In this document: positions 1 to 5,659 of the stretch, one piece after another
How positions within the stretch are numbered: position 1 is the stretch's first letter
Layout of the letters: the number at the start of each line of letters is the position of its first letter
Source: Thalassolituus sp.
GTDB lineage: Bacteria; Pseudomonadota; Gammaproteobacteria; Pseudomonadales; Oceanobacteraceae
Reading direction: 5' to 3'
Assembly: GCA_029212275.1 (NCBI GenBank)
Contig: JARGOI010000103.1
Coordinates: 1 to 8,188 of the forward strand
DNA: 8,188 nt
Position numbers and translations under genes: made by a program
Notes under the pieces: model-generated
What the model was told of the DNA's origin: nothing
What the model saw: the letters and a program-made list of their open reading frames with translations, nothing else
Database searches by the model: none

Positions 1-2
1 TT

Positions 3-767
3 TGGAATCAATTTGGTGAAATTCTAAAAGAAGCACCTGCTGAAGATTATACCAATCGTGAAAAAGTGGCTGGTTTGTACCGTTTTGCTACCACACAAAG
101 TGAAGGCAAAACACAGACCGAAGGTTTGGCGGATTACGTCGCACGGATGAAGGAAGGACAGAAAAAGATTTACTTCATTACCGGCGATAATCACGATGCT
201 GTTGCTGCCAGCCCGCACCTAGAGTATTTCCGTCGCAAAGGCGTTGAGGTTTTACTATTAACCGATCGCGTGGACGAATGGATGGTGGGTCATCTCAACG
301 ACTTCGACGGCAAAGCATTTCAAGATGTCACCAAAGGTGAATTGGATCTTGATGAGCTAGCGGATGATGCTGAGAAAGAAGAGCAGAAGCACCTCGAAGA
401 AGCCCATAAAGATCTGGTAGAAAGAATGATGGGTGCCTTGGAAGATGAGATTAAAGAAGTACGTGTAAGCTCTCGTCTCACTGACTCTCCTGCATGTTTG
501 GTCGTTGGTCAATACGATATGGGTGGCCATTTACGCCGCATGATGGAGGCGGCCGGTCAGGCCGTACCAGAACCGGAAATGGTGTTGGAAATTAACCCAG
601 AGCATCCGTTAATCAAGCGCCTAGACAGCGAACAAAACGAAGATCGTTTTAGAGAGCTGGCACAGGTTATTCATGCCCAAGCACAATTAGCCGAAGGCAG
701 CCAACTTAAGCAGCCTGCTCAGTACGTTTCTCGTCTGAATAAGTTGTTGTTGGATTTAATGCAATAA
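3..767 (+). CDS. htpG: HtpG (Hsp90-family chaperone), C-terminal part; 5' end outside the window
   Basis: The reading frame is open from base 3, so the gene enters from upstream. The GTG at 66 is an internal valine, not a start. The 254 visible residues align by eye with the middle and C-terminal dimerisation domains of bacterial Hsp90: WNQFGEILKE and APAEDYTNRE near the beginning, then DYVARMKEGQKKIYFITGD, SPHLEYFRRKGVEVLLLTDR, DEWMVGHLNDFDGK and the dimerisation-domain stretch RLTDSPACLV. HtpG is a cytosolic ATP-dependent homodimeric chaperone; the ATPase domain lies outside the window. The segment between the middle and dimerisation domains is rich in Glu and Lys, as is usual. The gene ends just before a clear intrinsic terminator, so it is probably transcribed separately from what follows. 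The identification is secure; only the missing N-terminus cannot be judged. Confidence 0.97.
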   Translation, partial: WNQFGEILKEAPAEDYTNREKVAGLYRFATTQSEGKTQTEGLADYVARMKEGQKKIYFITGDNHDAVAASPHLEYFRRKGVEVLLLTDRVDEWMVGHLNDFDGKAFQDVTKGELDLDELADDAEKEEQKHLEEAHKDLVERMMGALEDEIKEVRVSSRLTDSPACLVVGQYDMGGHLRRMMEAAGQAVPEPEMVLEINPEHPLIKRLDSEQNEDRFRELAQVIHAQAQLAEGSQLKQPAQYVSRLNKLLLDLMQ

Positions 768-794
768 CAATTATTAAGTACAATCAGCACAATG

Positions 795-829
795 AAAAAC
801 CTCGGCAAGTGCCGGGGTTTTTTATTTTT
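795..829 (+). terminator. Intrinsic terminator after htpG
   Basis: A GC-rich stem, CCTCGGC (800-806) against GCCGGGG (811-817) with one T-G wobble, encloses the tetraloop AAGT. It is flanked by A5 on the left and T6 followed by ATTTTT on the right. The A and T tracts extend the stem, so it could also work in the opposite direction. It lies 28 bases after the htpG stop. Confidence 0.9.
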
Positions 830-1190
830 GCAGGTAAGCTATTTGTTTAGAGCGACTACAACAAACTTAGAATGCGTCTCTTTAGAATTTATTAAATGTC
901 GCAGCGCATTTTTTTATTCAAAAGATTGTCATATTTTGCACTAGCAGCGGTCATATATCGCAGAAAGTTTAGGAAGAAATACGCCATCCCATTCAGTTCT
1001 GTCTGCGATGAAGTTACACTGAGTTGTGTAATTGTCGGTAAAGCGACACCCATCAATGTGGGATTTTTACTGGAATGAGTGTATTTTGCAGTGCTTGGCG
1101 CGATAATGAGATACTTTTTAAGCGCTCTATGAGCACGGCATAAGCTTTAGAAATCTAACAATGATCAATATACGAGTTAAAGGAAACATA
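830..1190. other. Gene-free stretch between htpG and the yfaZ-like gene
   Basis: About 360 AT-rich bases with no convincing gene. A 60-codon open frame at 896-1078 lacks a ribosome binding site and resembles nothing I recognise. The promoter of the yfaZ-like gene must lie here, but I cannot point to a well-spaced -35/-10 pair. A short inverted repeat (GCTC, TAT, GAGC) near 1124-1134 is too small to interpret. Confidence 0.5.
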
Positions 1191-1772
1191 ATGAAATTTT
1201 CGGGATCTGCCATTGTTCGTTCATTTACTTTTGCAGCCGTTGCAGCAGCATCTGCAACGACCATGGCTGGAGGCTCGCTTGACTTGAGTCTGTCGAATAG
1301 CTCCGTGCGCGTAGCATGGGATGCAACGCGAGTTGATACTGGATTGCATGTAAACGCAGCTTTGGTTCACGAAACAGACGAGGGTAATTTGCTGTCTGGC
1401 GGTTTGCATGTCGTTGACGTCCGCAATGCGCAATCACAGTCTTATATTGGCGTGGGTGGCAATCTATATGGGTTTGTAGGTGGCGATATCGATTATGACG
1501 GCGTAGCTCTTGGCGTTGGTGCTTTTGGTCGTTACACCCTCCCTGAATTCCCAGATTTGGGTGTTTATGGACATCTTTATTATGCGCCACCAGTAGTCGC
1601 ATTTGCCGACATTAAAAATTTAGTGGATGCCGATGTACGTATTCAATACAACGTACTGCCAACGGCGCATCTTTACACCGGCTATCGTTTGATTTCGCTG
1701 AAAGTTGACGATCGTGATGACCGTTTAGAATTTGCCGACGGCATACACTTTGGCATACGTCTGGATTTCTAA
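1191..1772 (+). CDS. YfaZ-family outer-membrane protein
   Basis: A predicted 193-residue protein. The start at 1191 is preferred over the upstream in-frame ATG at 1161 because AAAGGAA stands at good spacing before it and the protein then opens with a normal signal peptide: MKFSGSAIVR, a hydrophobic Ala-rich core, then TTMAGG as the likely signal peptidase I site. The mature part alternates polar and hydrophobic residues, is rich in Gly, Tyr and Asp, and ends in Phe (GIRLDF), all typical of a small outer-membrane beta-barrel. The pattern SLDLSLSNSSV, GGLHVVDV, YIGVGGNLYG, LGVGAFGRY and LYTGYRL resembles the YfaZ family, whose function is not established. Its stop TAA overlaps the next ATG by one base, implying translational coupling. 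Family assignment is by eye; another small porin-like barrel is the alternative. Confidence 0.75.
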   Translation: MKFSGSAIVRSFTFAAVAAASATTMAGGSLDLSLSNSSVRVAWDATRVDTGLHVNAALVHETDEGNLLSGGLHVVDVRNAQSQSYIGVGGNLYGFVGGDIDYDGVALGVGAFGRYTLPEFPDLGVYGHLYYAPPVVAFADIKNLVDADVRIQYNVLPTAHLYTGYRLISLKVDDRDDRLEFADGIHFGIRLDF

Positions 1773-2248
1773 TGAGTAAATGGCTTAATTTCACCAATCA
1801 CAAACTTTACCAAGCTCGTTTACTGCTTGATCAGCGTGATCGTGTTTACGAGCCAGTTGCTATGATTGATGGGCTAGAGCAGGGAGCGTTGTACTTAATG
1901 TACGACGCTTACCGTTCTTATCTCAACGAACTTGCCGAAATTGCAACGTATTCTGAGACCGTGGACTCATTAGACCAGCTGCTTAGCGTGACGCCGCTAG
2001 TCACTGGCGAAATGTCTGAACTGCGCATGCTCAAACAAGATGCATTTTCGTGGTTGTCGAGTTTTCTTAATGCCGTGAGCAATCAAGGCAAACCGCTGTC
2101 GCAACAACGCTCGGGTGTGCAACAGCAAGCAGCGATTCAAATGGGGATGATTCCTCTCAGCCAAGAAGCATCCTCTGATGCGCGTGATTGGTGGCAAGCC
2201 TTATCCGATTTGATTGATCTACAACGTCAGAATCACCGCGAAAGTTAG
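1772..2248 (+). CDS. Conserved hypothetical protein, PA3010-like (probably DUF6586)
   Basis: A 158-residue, probably cytosolic and mainly helical protein with no signal peptide or membrane segment. Visible blocks are WLNFTNHKLYQARLLLDQ at the N-terminus, GLEQGALYLMYDAYRSYLNE in the first third, and a C-terminal DARDWWQALSDLIDLQRQ. The N-terminal sequence and gene position recall the Pseudomonas PA3010 hypothetical family found near sulA-lexA; the DUF6586 label is from memory. No function is known to me and I see no catalytic motif. Its ATG shares one base with the stop of the YfaZ-like gene (TAATG) and there is no strong independent ribosome binding site apart from sequence inside that gene, so translation probably depends on reinitiation. 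Confidence 0.75.
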   Translation: MSKWLNFTNHKLYQARLLLDQRDRVYEPVAMIDGLEQGALYLMYDAYRSYLNELAEIATYSETVDSLDQLLSVTPLVTGEMSELRMLKQDAFSWLSSFLNAVSNQGKPLSQQRSGVQQQAAIQMGMIPLSQEASSDARDWWQALSDLIDLQRQNHRES

Positions 2249-2410
2249 CCCATAGTTCTTCCAAACCTCTGGCACCTATTTGCTATTTGCCGGATTGGTT
2301 GATTATGTATTCGCTAATAAACATATAGTTTACAAATAAAAAGCACAGTTCAGGTTTCGGTCGGTGTTGTCGGCGTGATAAACTCTTGCACCCTAAAAAG
2401 AGAGGCTCAC

Positions 2411-2668
2411 ATGGCAGCATTTTTCGAAATTGTTGAATTATCAAATGGCGATGTCGCGTTACGTCGAGCTGACGAAGACGAAGGCGATGCCTTGATGCGC
2501 ATTCATTTTTCCGAGGATGCCAAAGCAACACTGCAAGAACACCACATGGATGTCGCACGAGTGATGTTGGAAGCGGGTGTTCGTTTAGTGGGTGAGTTGT
2601 CTGGCATGGAAGTGGAACACGACGATTTCGATCTGTCTTCTGCATCAGCGCGTAAGCATCTGCATTAA
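2411..2668 (+). CDS. Small acidic conserved hypothetical protein (PA3009-like)
   Basis: An 85-residue protein beginning MAAFFEIVELSNGDVALRR. This start is chosen over the in-frame ATG at 2375 because AGAGAGG lies a few bases before it, whereas the upstream extension has none and reads like leader sequence. The protein is acidic (DEDEGD; EVEHDDFD), has no signal peptide or membrane helix, and looks like a single small folded domain of strands (FFEIVEL, DVALRR, MRIHF) followed by helices (SEDAKATLQEH, VARVMLEAGVRLVGEL). It occupies the position of the small hypothetical gene PA3009 between PA3010 and sulA in Pseudomonas and resembles what I remember of it. Its function is unknown. It converges on sulA, and a possible terminator follows. 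Confidence 0.75.
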   Translation: MAAFFEIVELSNGDVALRRADEDEGDALMRIHFSEDAKATLQEHHMDVARVMLEAGVRLVGELSGMEVEHDDFDLSSASARKHLH

Positions 2669-2672
2669 CATT

Positions 2673-2717
2673 ATTGGGTGAAATCCTAGGTTTGTAGGTT
2701 TTTGTTCATCCAATTTT
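2673..2717 (+). terminator. Possible intrinsic terminator after the small hypothetical gene
   Basis: ATTGGGTGAA (2673-2682) pairs with TTCATCCAAT (2705-2714) over ten positions with one G-T wobble, and TTTT follows immediately. The 22-base loop is long and the stem is only moderately GC-rich, so termination would be less certain than at the site after htpG. It lies 5 bases after the upstream stop codon. Confidence 0.4.
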
Positions 2718-2746
2718 CTAGGTTTTTCAATAAGCCAATCTCTTAA

Positions 2747-2775
2747 CTAACTAAGTTCTCAGCTAACTAAGTTCT
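2747..2775. repeat. Short tandem direct repeat between convergent genes
   Basis: CTAACTAAGTTCT occurs at 2747-2759 and again at 2763-2775, a period of 16 bases, just beyond the 3' end of sulA. There are only two copies and no associated gene; it is probably a local duplication. Confidence 0.6.
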
Positions 2776-2782
2776 TAACCCA

Positions 2783-3235
2783 TTATTCCCCGCGCACCAA
2801 AATAACATGGGTACCGTTATTAGAGGCTAAATCACGCATTTTCTGGCGTGTTTCTCGACTCAAATCACCTAGCCATTCAATAATCAAATGGCTGTTTGCC
2901 GAAGCAATGGCGCGACACGCTAATGTCACTTGTGTAGATTCATTAATGGCGACGTGCAGCACCGGCGAATCCTTTAAGCCAGCACTAATTAACCATTGCT
3001 TGCTCATCATCTGACTTGGACTTAACCACATCAACCAGCGTTTCTTGGCACTGCATTGCGCTAAAGCAGGCAGCAATTGCAAGGGTTGCAGAGCACCGCT
3101 TTCGCCAACAATCACTTCTGTTAAGCTACCACGCAGTGCCGAAGGAGCCTGCTCCTTCGGACGCATCAAACCCAAAGGGGAGCCAGAACTCAATGGCAGA
3201 TTATTGGGCATGGCCTCAAACGTTAGCTGTCTCAT
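2783..3235 (-). CDS. sulA: SulA-like SOS cell-division inhibitor
   Basis: A 150-residue protein. SulA is made during the SOS response and blocks FtsZ polymerisation in the cytosol until damage is repaired, after which Lon degrades it. The family core is visible from residue 38: LTEVIVGE, LQPLQLLPALAQCSAKKRW (about 49-67), WLSPSQMMSKQWLISAGL, the central ACRAIASANSHLIIEWLG, and a C-terminal helix ending VILVRGE. Residues 1-37 are variable and carry a DNA palindrome. The start is supported by AAGGAAT placed 5 bases before ATG. The gene lies 100 bases downstream of lexA on the same strand and has no LexA box of its own, so it is most simply read as the second gene of a lexA-sulA operon, as in Pseudomonas. 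SulA proteins diverge quickly, so context carries part of the assignment. Confidence 0.88.
   Translation of the reverse strand: MRQLTFEAMPNNLPLSSGSPLGLMRPKEQAPSALRGSLTEVIVGESGALQPLQLLPALAQCSAKKRWLMWLSPSQMMSKQWLISAGLKDSPVLHVAINESTQVTLACRAIASANSHLIIEWLGDLSRETRQKMRDLASNNGTHVILVRGE
3139..3160. repeat. Perfect 10-bp inverted repeat inside the sulA N-terminal coding region
   Basis: CCGAAGGAGC (3139-3148) and GCTCCTTCGG (3151-3160) are exact reverse complements separated by the two bases CT. The palindrome encodes SulA residues 26-32 plus the first base of codon 33, in the variable N-terminal part upstream of the conserved core. It may be a captured REP-like element or a chance result of codon choice. 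Confidence 0.85.
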
Positions 3236-3335
3236 ATTGGATTCCTTGGGTGATGAAAATAGTTATAAAAAAGTCGAAAAACTAATAAAGCATTAACGGG
3301 GTATCTTTAACGCGCTAATGTGGCAGATACTCTGC

Positions 3336-3935
3336 TCAGTCACGTCTTACAACGCCAACGTACAGGCCTTCGATCGCAAATTCTTGATGACGAACATCTA
3401 CCTCAATAGGCTGGTAGTCATCGTTTTCAGGGTACAAGGTCACTAAGTTGCGACTCTTGTGATAACGCTTCACGGTGACTTCGTTCTCTACGCGAGCTAC
3501 CACAATCTGTCCATTTCTGGCGGTCACGGTTTTATGTACGGCGATATAGTCGCCATCCATAATGCCGATCTTCATCATACTGTCGCCGTGCACTTCTAAT
3601 AGAAAGTTGGCTTCTGGACGAAAGAAACTAGGGGGGATTTCGCAATAATCTTCGACATGTTCTTCTGCCAAAATTGGTTCGCCCGCGGCCACTCGACCAA
3701 TGATTGGTAAGCCTAGATATTCTTCTTCAACGATACGAATACCGCGACTGGCGCCGGGCATCATTTCGATCGCACCTTTGCGCGCCAGTGCTTTTAAATG
3801 CTCTTCGGCGGCATTGGCCGAACGAAACCCAAGTTCAGTTGCAATTTCAGCACGTGTCGGCGGATAGCCCGTTTCTAAAATGGCCGTACGGATTAATTCC
3901 AGTACCTGTTCTTGGCGTGCGGTGAGCTTTTCCAT
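3336..3935 (-). CDS. lexA: LexA, SOS-response repressor and self-cleaving protease
   Basis: A 199-residue protein, close to the usual length of about 200. LexA represses SOS genes by binding CTGT-N8-ACAG operators and is inactivated when RecA on single-stranded DNA triggers its self-cleavage. The N-terminal winged helix-turn-helix starts MEKLTARQEQVLELI and contains YPPTRAEIATELGFRS and AAEEHLKALARKG. The scissile bond is Ala84-Gly85 (GRVAAGEP). The Ser-Lys dyad is Ser119 (VHGDSMMKIGI) and Lys156 (TVKRYH), the same positions as in E. coli LexA. All key residues are present, so the protein should be functional. It starts 13 bases from the nearest of three LexA boxes, indicating autoregulation. 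sulA follows in the same direction. A GGAA stands before the start codon as a modest ribosome binding site. Confidence 0.98.
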   Translation of the reverse strand: MEKLTARQEQVLELIRTAILETGYPPTRAEIATELGFRSANAAEEHLKALARKGAIEMMPGASRGIRIVEEEYLGLPIIGRVAAGEPILAEEHVEDYCEIPPSFFRPEANFLLEVHGDSMMKIGIMDGDYIAVHKTVTARNGQIVVARVENEVTVKRYHKSRNLVTLYPENDDYQPIEVDVRHQEFAIEGLYVGVVRRD

Positions 3936-3948
3936 CGAAAAATTCCAT

Positions 3949-3964
3949 CTGTTAATTTATACAG
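3949..3964 (-). promoter_or_regulatory. LexA box 1 (lexA-proximal)
   Basis: CTGTTAATTTATACAG fits CTGT-N8-ACAG perfectly with an AT-rich centre. It lies just downstream of the -10 element, at the likely transcription start of lexA. Confidence 0.92.
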
Positions 3965-3967
3965 TGA

Positions 3968-3983
3968 GTGTGAATATATACAG
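3968..3983 (-). promoter_or_regulatory. LexA box 2
   Basis: GTGTGAATATATACAG (plus-strand reading) differs from CTGT-N8-ACAG only at its first base. It covers the -10 element, and its start is 19 bases from the start of box 1. Confidence 0.8.
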
Positions 3984-4001
3984 TAGTTTATGCTGTGTAA
4001 A
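3973..4001 (-). promoter_or_regulatory. Sigma70 promoter of lexA-sulA
   Basis: Read on the minus strand, the -35 element TTTACA (4001-3996) and the -10 element TATATT (3978-3973) are separated by exactly 17 bases. All three LexA boxes overlap or directly abut these elements, as expected for an autorepressed lexA promoter. Confidence 0.8.
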
Positions 4002-4008
4002 TACCCAG
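3993..4008 (-). promoter_or_regulatory. LexA box 3 (distal)
   Basis: CTGTGTAAATACCCAG has one departure from consensus, CCAG for ACAG, the same variant I recall in one of the two E. coli lexA operators. It covers the -35 element of the lexA promoter. Confidence 0.78.
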
Positions 4009-4250
4009 TAGTAAAAAAGTTTGATAGCAACACGCCAGCATGGACATTGGTGTCATTTCGGTCTGATACGATTTGGGCAATGTTGCTCTCCCCTGACAAC
4101 CTGATTTGCATTACCTGTTTTATCACTGGAAAGGCATGACGCTGCTTAGCGTATTCATCTAGAAAAAATGTAGAAATTGATGAAGGAATAGCTGCCCTGA
4201 CATAGGTCATCAATTAGGTGCTTGATTTAATTAGTAAAGTCTTTCTATGC
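4009..4250. other. Gene-free part of the lexA-psrA divergent intergenic region
   Basis: The full gene-free span is 3936-4304. Its left end holds the lexA promoter and operators and its right end the psrA promoter and operator. The roughly 240 bases between contain no open frame with a ribosome binding site and no strong hairpin that I can see. An open minus-strand frame here (4213-3893) overlaps the start of lexA in another frame and has no recognisable content. Confidence 0.5.
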
Positions 4251-4279
4251 TTGCACCCTTGGCGTTTTAAACGTATGTT
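4251..4279 (+). promoter_or_regulatory. Probable sigma70 promoter of psrA
   Basis: TTGCAC (4251-4256) and TATGTT (4274-4279) are spaced by 17 bases. The -10 element lies inside the putative PsrA operator, and the promoter sits 25 bases ahead of the chosen psrA start. Confidence 0.6.
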
Positions 4280-4283
4280 TGAA
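4266..4283 (+). promoter_or_regulatory. Putative PsrA operator (autoregulatory)
   Basis: TTTAAACGTATGTTTGAA is an imperfect inverted repeat matching its reverse complement at 14 of 18 positions. It contains AAAC-N4-GTTTG, the arrangement reported for Pseudomonas PsrA sites (G/C-AAAC-N2-4-GTTT-G/C). It overlaps the -10 box of psrA, consistent with autorepression; that PsrA binds here is inferred. Confidence 0.65.
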
Positions 4284-4304
4284 TTGTCACTGTGGGAGGG
4301 CCAA

Positions 4305-5090
4305 ATGGCGCAAAAAGATACTGTTAATTGCCTGTTAGAAGCGGCAGAAGAATTGTTTTCCGAGCGCGGTTTTGCAGAAACCTCACTGCGTAATATCACC
4401 ACCCGTGCAGGGGTGAATCTCGCGTCGGTCAATTATCATTTTGGCTCTAAGAAATCTCTTATACAGGCGGTATTTGCGCGTTTTTTAGCGCCGTTTTCAC
4501 AAGAACTCGATCGTTCTTTGAGCGAGTATGAAAAGACACTTAAAGGCAAACGTGCCGAACTCACTATATTGCTCACCATCGCCGCCGATACCGCATTCCG
4601 TTCAAGCAGTGACCGTCCACAACGTTTGAATATCTTTATGCGCTTGTTGGGCTTGGCGTATACCCAAGGCCAAGGGCATTTGCGTCGATTTCTGCGTGCC
4701 GAATATGGTGATGTATTTGATCGTTTCTCACTACAGCTGTCGCAAGCTACCCCGCATTTAACCAACGAAGAGCGCTTTTGGCGTTTTCACTTTATGCTCG
4801 GAGCCACGATGTTTTCGCTCAGTGGTGTGGATTCACTCACCGCCATGGCGACCCACGACTTAGGCAAGCGTTCGGACGTAACCGATGTGATCGGCCAATT
4901 GATTCCTTTCTTGGCCAGCGGCATGCAAGCGCCCTCGAGTGTTGCATCTTCGGTTACATCGAATGATAAGACTGCCAGCGTATCCGATGATTTATCTCAA
5001 AAATCGTCGAACTTAACCTCGGATGCGGCATCAGAAAAATCAGTTAATGGTTCAGTAAAAGCCTCTAACCGAGCGCGTCTGCCTATATGA
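4305..5090 (+). CDS. psrA: PsrA, TetR-family regulator of fatty-acid metabolism
   Basis: A 261-residue protein. The start at 4305 follows GGGAGGG at normal spacing and gives MAQKDTVNCLLEAAEELFSERGFAETSLR, a standard TetR opening; the frame extends upstream to 4218 but those codons cross the promoter and operator. The helix-turn-helix is visible in NITTRAGVNLASVNYHFGSK with a following KKSLIQAVF. The ligand domain has IFMRLLGLAYTQGQGHLRR and FWRFHFMLGATMFSLSG, closely like Pseudomonas PsrA, which senses long-chain fatty acyl signals, controls beta-oxidation genes and influences rpoS. From about residue 208 there is a 54-residue Ser-rich tail with 15 serines; the Pseudomonas protein I recall (about 233 residues) is shorter. 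It is divergent from lexA, as in Pseudomonas, and its stop overlaps the next start (ATGA). Confidence 0.9.
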   Translation: MAQKDTVNCLLEAAEELFSERGFAETSLRNITTRAGVNLASVNYHFGSKKSLIQAVFARFLAPFSQELDRSLSEYEKTLKGKRAELTILLTIAADTAFRSSSDRPQRLNIFMRLLGLAYTQGQGHLRRFLRAEYGDVFDRFSLQLSQATPHLTNEERFWRFHFMLGATMFSLSGVDSLTAMATHDLGKRSDVTDVIGQLIPFLASGMQAPSSVASSVTSNDKTASVSDDLSQKSSNLTSDAASEKSVNGSVKASNRARLPI

Positions 5091-5659
5091 GCTACATCAG
5101 TATGAGCGTGAATAAGAATTCGACCGCTAATATCGCGCCAAGTGGTGCAATCATGGTATCCATTCAGCAGCAAGTTCTGCGTTATAGCAGCAATGGTAAG
5201 GTTTTCGAGTTTGCTATATCAACCGCTAAAAATGGCCCCGGCGAGCAAAATAACAGTGGCTGCACGCCGCGTGGCGAGCATCGTGTGCGTGTCATTATCG
5301 GCGGCGGTTTACCTGCGAATTCGGTATTTATTGGTCGTCGCTTCACGGGTGAAATATACAGCGCTGAGTTAAGCGAACAGTTTCCGCAACGCGATTGGAT
5401 TTTAACTCGCATATTGTGGCTGCAGGGGCTCGAAGTGGGCGTTAATCGTTTAGGCAACGTGGATTCGATGCGTCGCTATATATATATTCACGGCACGCCC
5501 GATGCCGAACCCATGGGTGTTGCTAAATCACACGGCTGCATTCGCATGCGCAACGATGACGTTATGTGGCTGTCAGAAAATATTGCGGTGAATACGCCCG
5601 TCACCATTATTGAAGGTCCGTTACCTACTACGAACTTAGCAACAGGAGAGCGTCTTTGA
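5087..5659 (+). CDS. YkuD-domain protein without signal peptide; possible cytoplasmic L,D-carboxypeptidase (ElsL-like) or L,D-transpeptidase
   Basis: A 190-residue protein. The YkuD catalytic signature is complete: His135 in YIHGTPD, then SHGCIRM at 148-154 with the nucleophile Cys151 and Arg153. Upstream, TPRGEHRV (60-67) fits the usual TPxGxF-type strand. Classical L,D-transpeptidases are exported and cross-link peptidoglycan, but this N-terminus (MSYISMSVNKNSTANIAPS) has no positive-then-hydrophobic signal and no lipobox, so the enzyme appears cytosolic. A cytosolic YkuD enzyme in Acinetobacter (ElsL, formerly LdtK) trims recycled tetrapeptides as an L,D-carboxypeptidase; nagZ immediately downstream makes that role plausible here. 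It starts inside the psrA stop (ATGA) and ends overlapping the nagZ start (TTGA). An ATG at 5102 is an alternative start and does not create a signal peptide. Confidence 0.88.
   Translation: MSYISMSVNKNSTANIAPSGAIMVSIQQQVLRYSSNGKVFEFAISTAKNGPGEQNNSGCTPRGEHRVRVIIGGGLPANSVFIGRRFTGEIYSAELSEQFPQRDWILTRILWLQGLEVGVNRLGNVDSMRRYIYIHGTPDAEPMGVAKSHGCIRMRNDDVMWLSENIAVNTPVTIIEGPLPTTNLATGERL

Noticed and set aside
896..1078. 60-codon open frame between htpG and the yfaZ-like gene
   Set aside because: There is no ribosome binding site, composition is AT-rich and unlike the neighbours, and no similarity is recognisable.
3045..3296. Plus-strand open frames opposite sulA
   Set aside because: They are antisense to a well-supported gene and lack ribosome binding sites and family resemblance.
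3893..4213. 106-codon minus-strand frame across the lexA-psrA intergenic region
   Set aside because: It runs through the lexA promoter and operators and overlaps lexA in another frame, with no ribosome binding site or recognisable content.
4218..4304. Extended psrA start at 4218
   Set aside because: The extra 29 codons cross the promoter and operator, have no homologous counterpart, and the ATG at 4305 has a strong ribosome binding site and the canonical TetR N-terminus.
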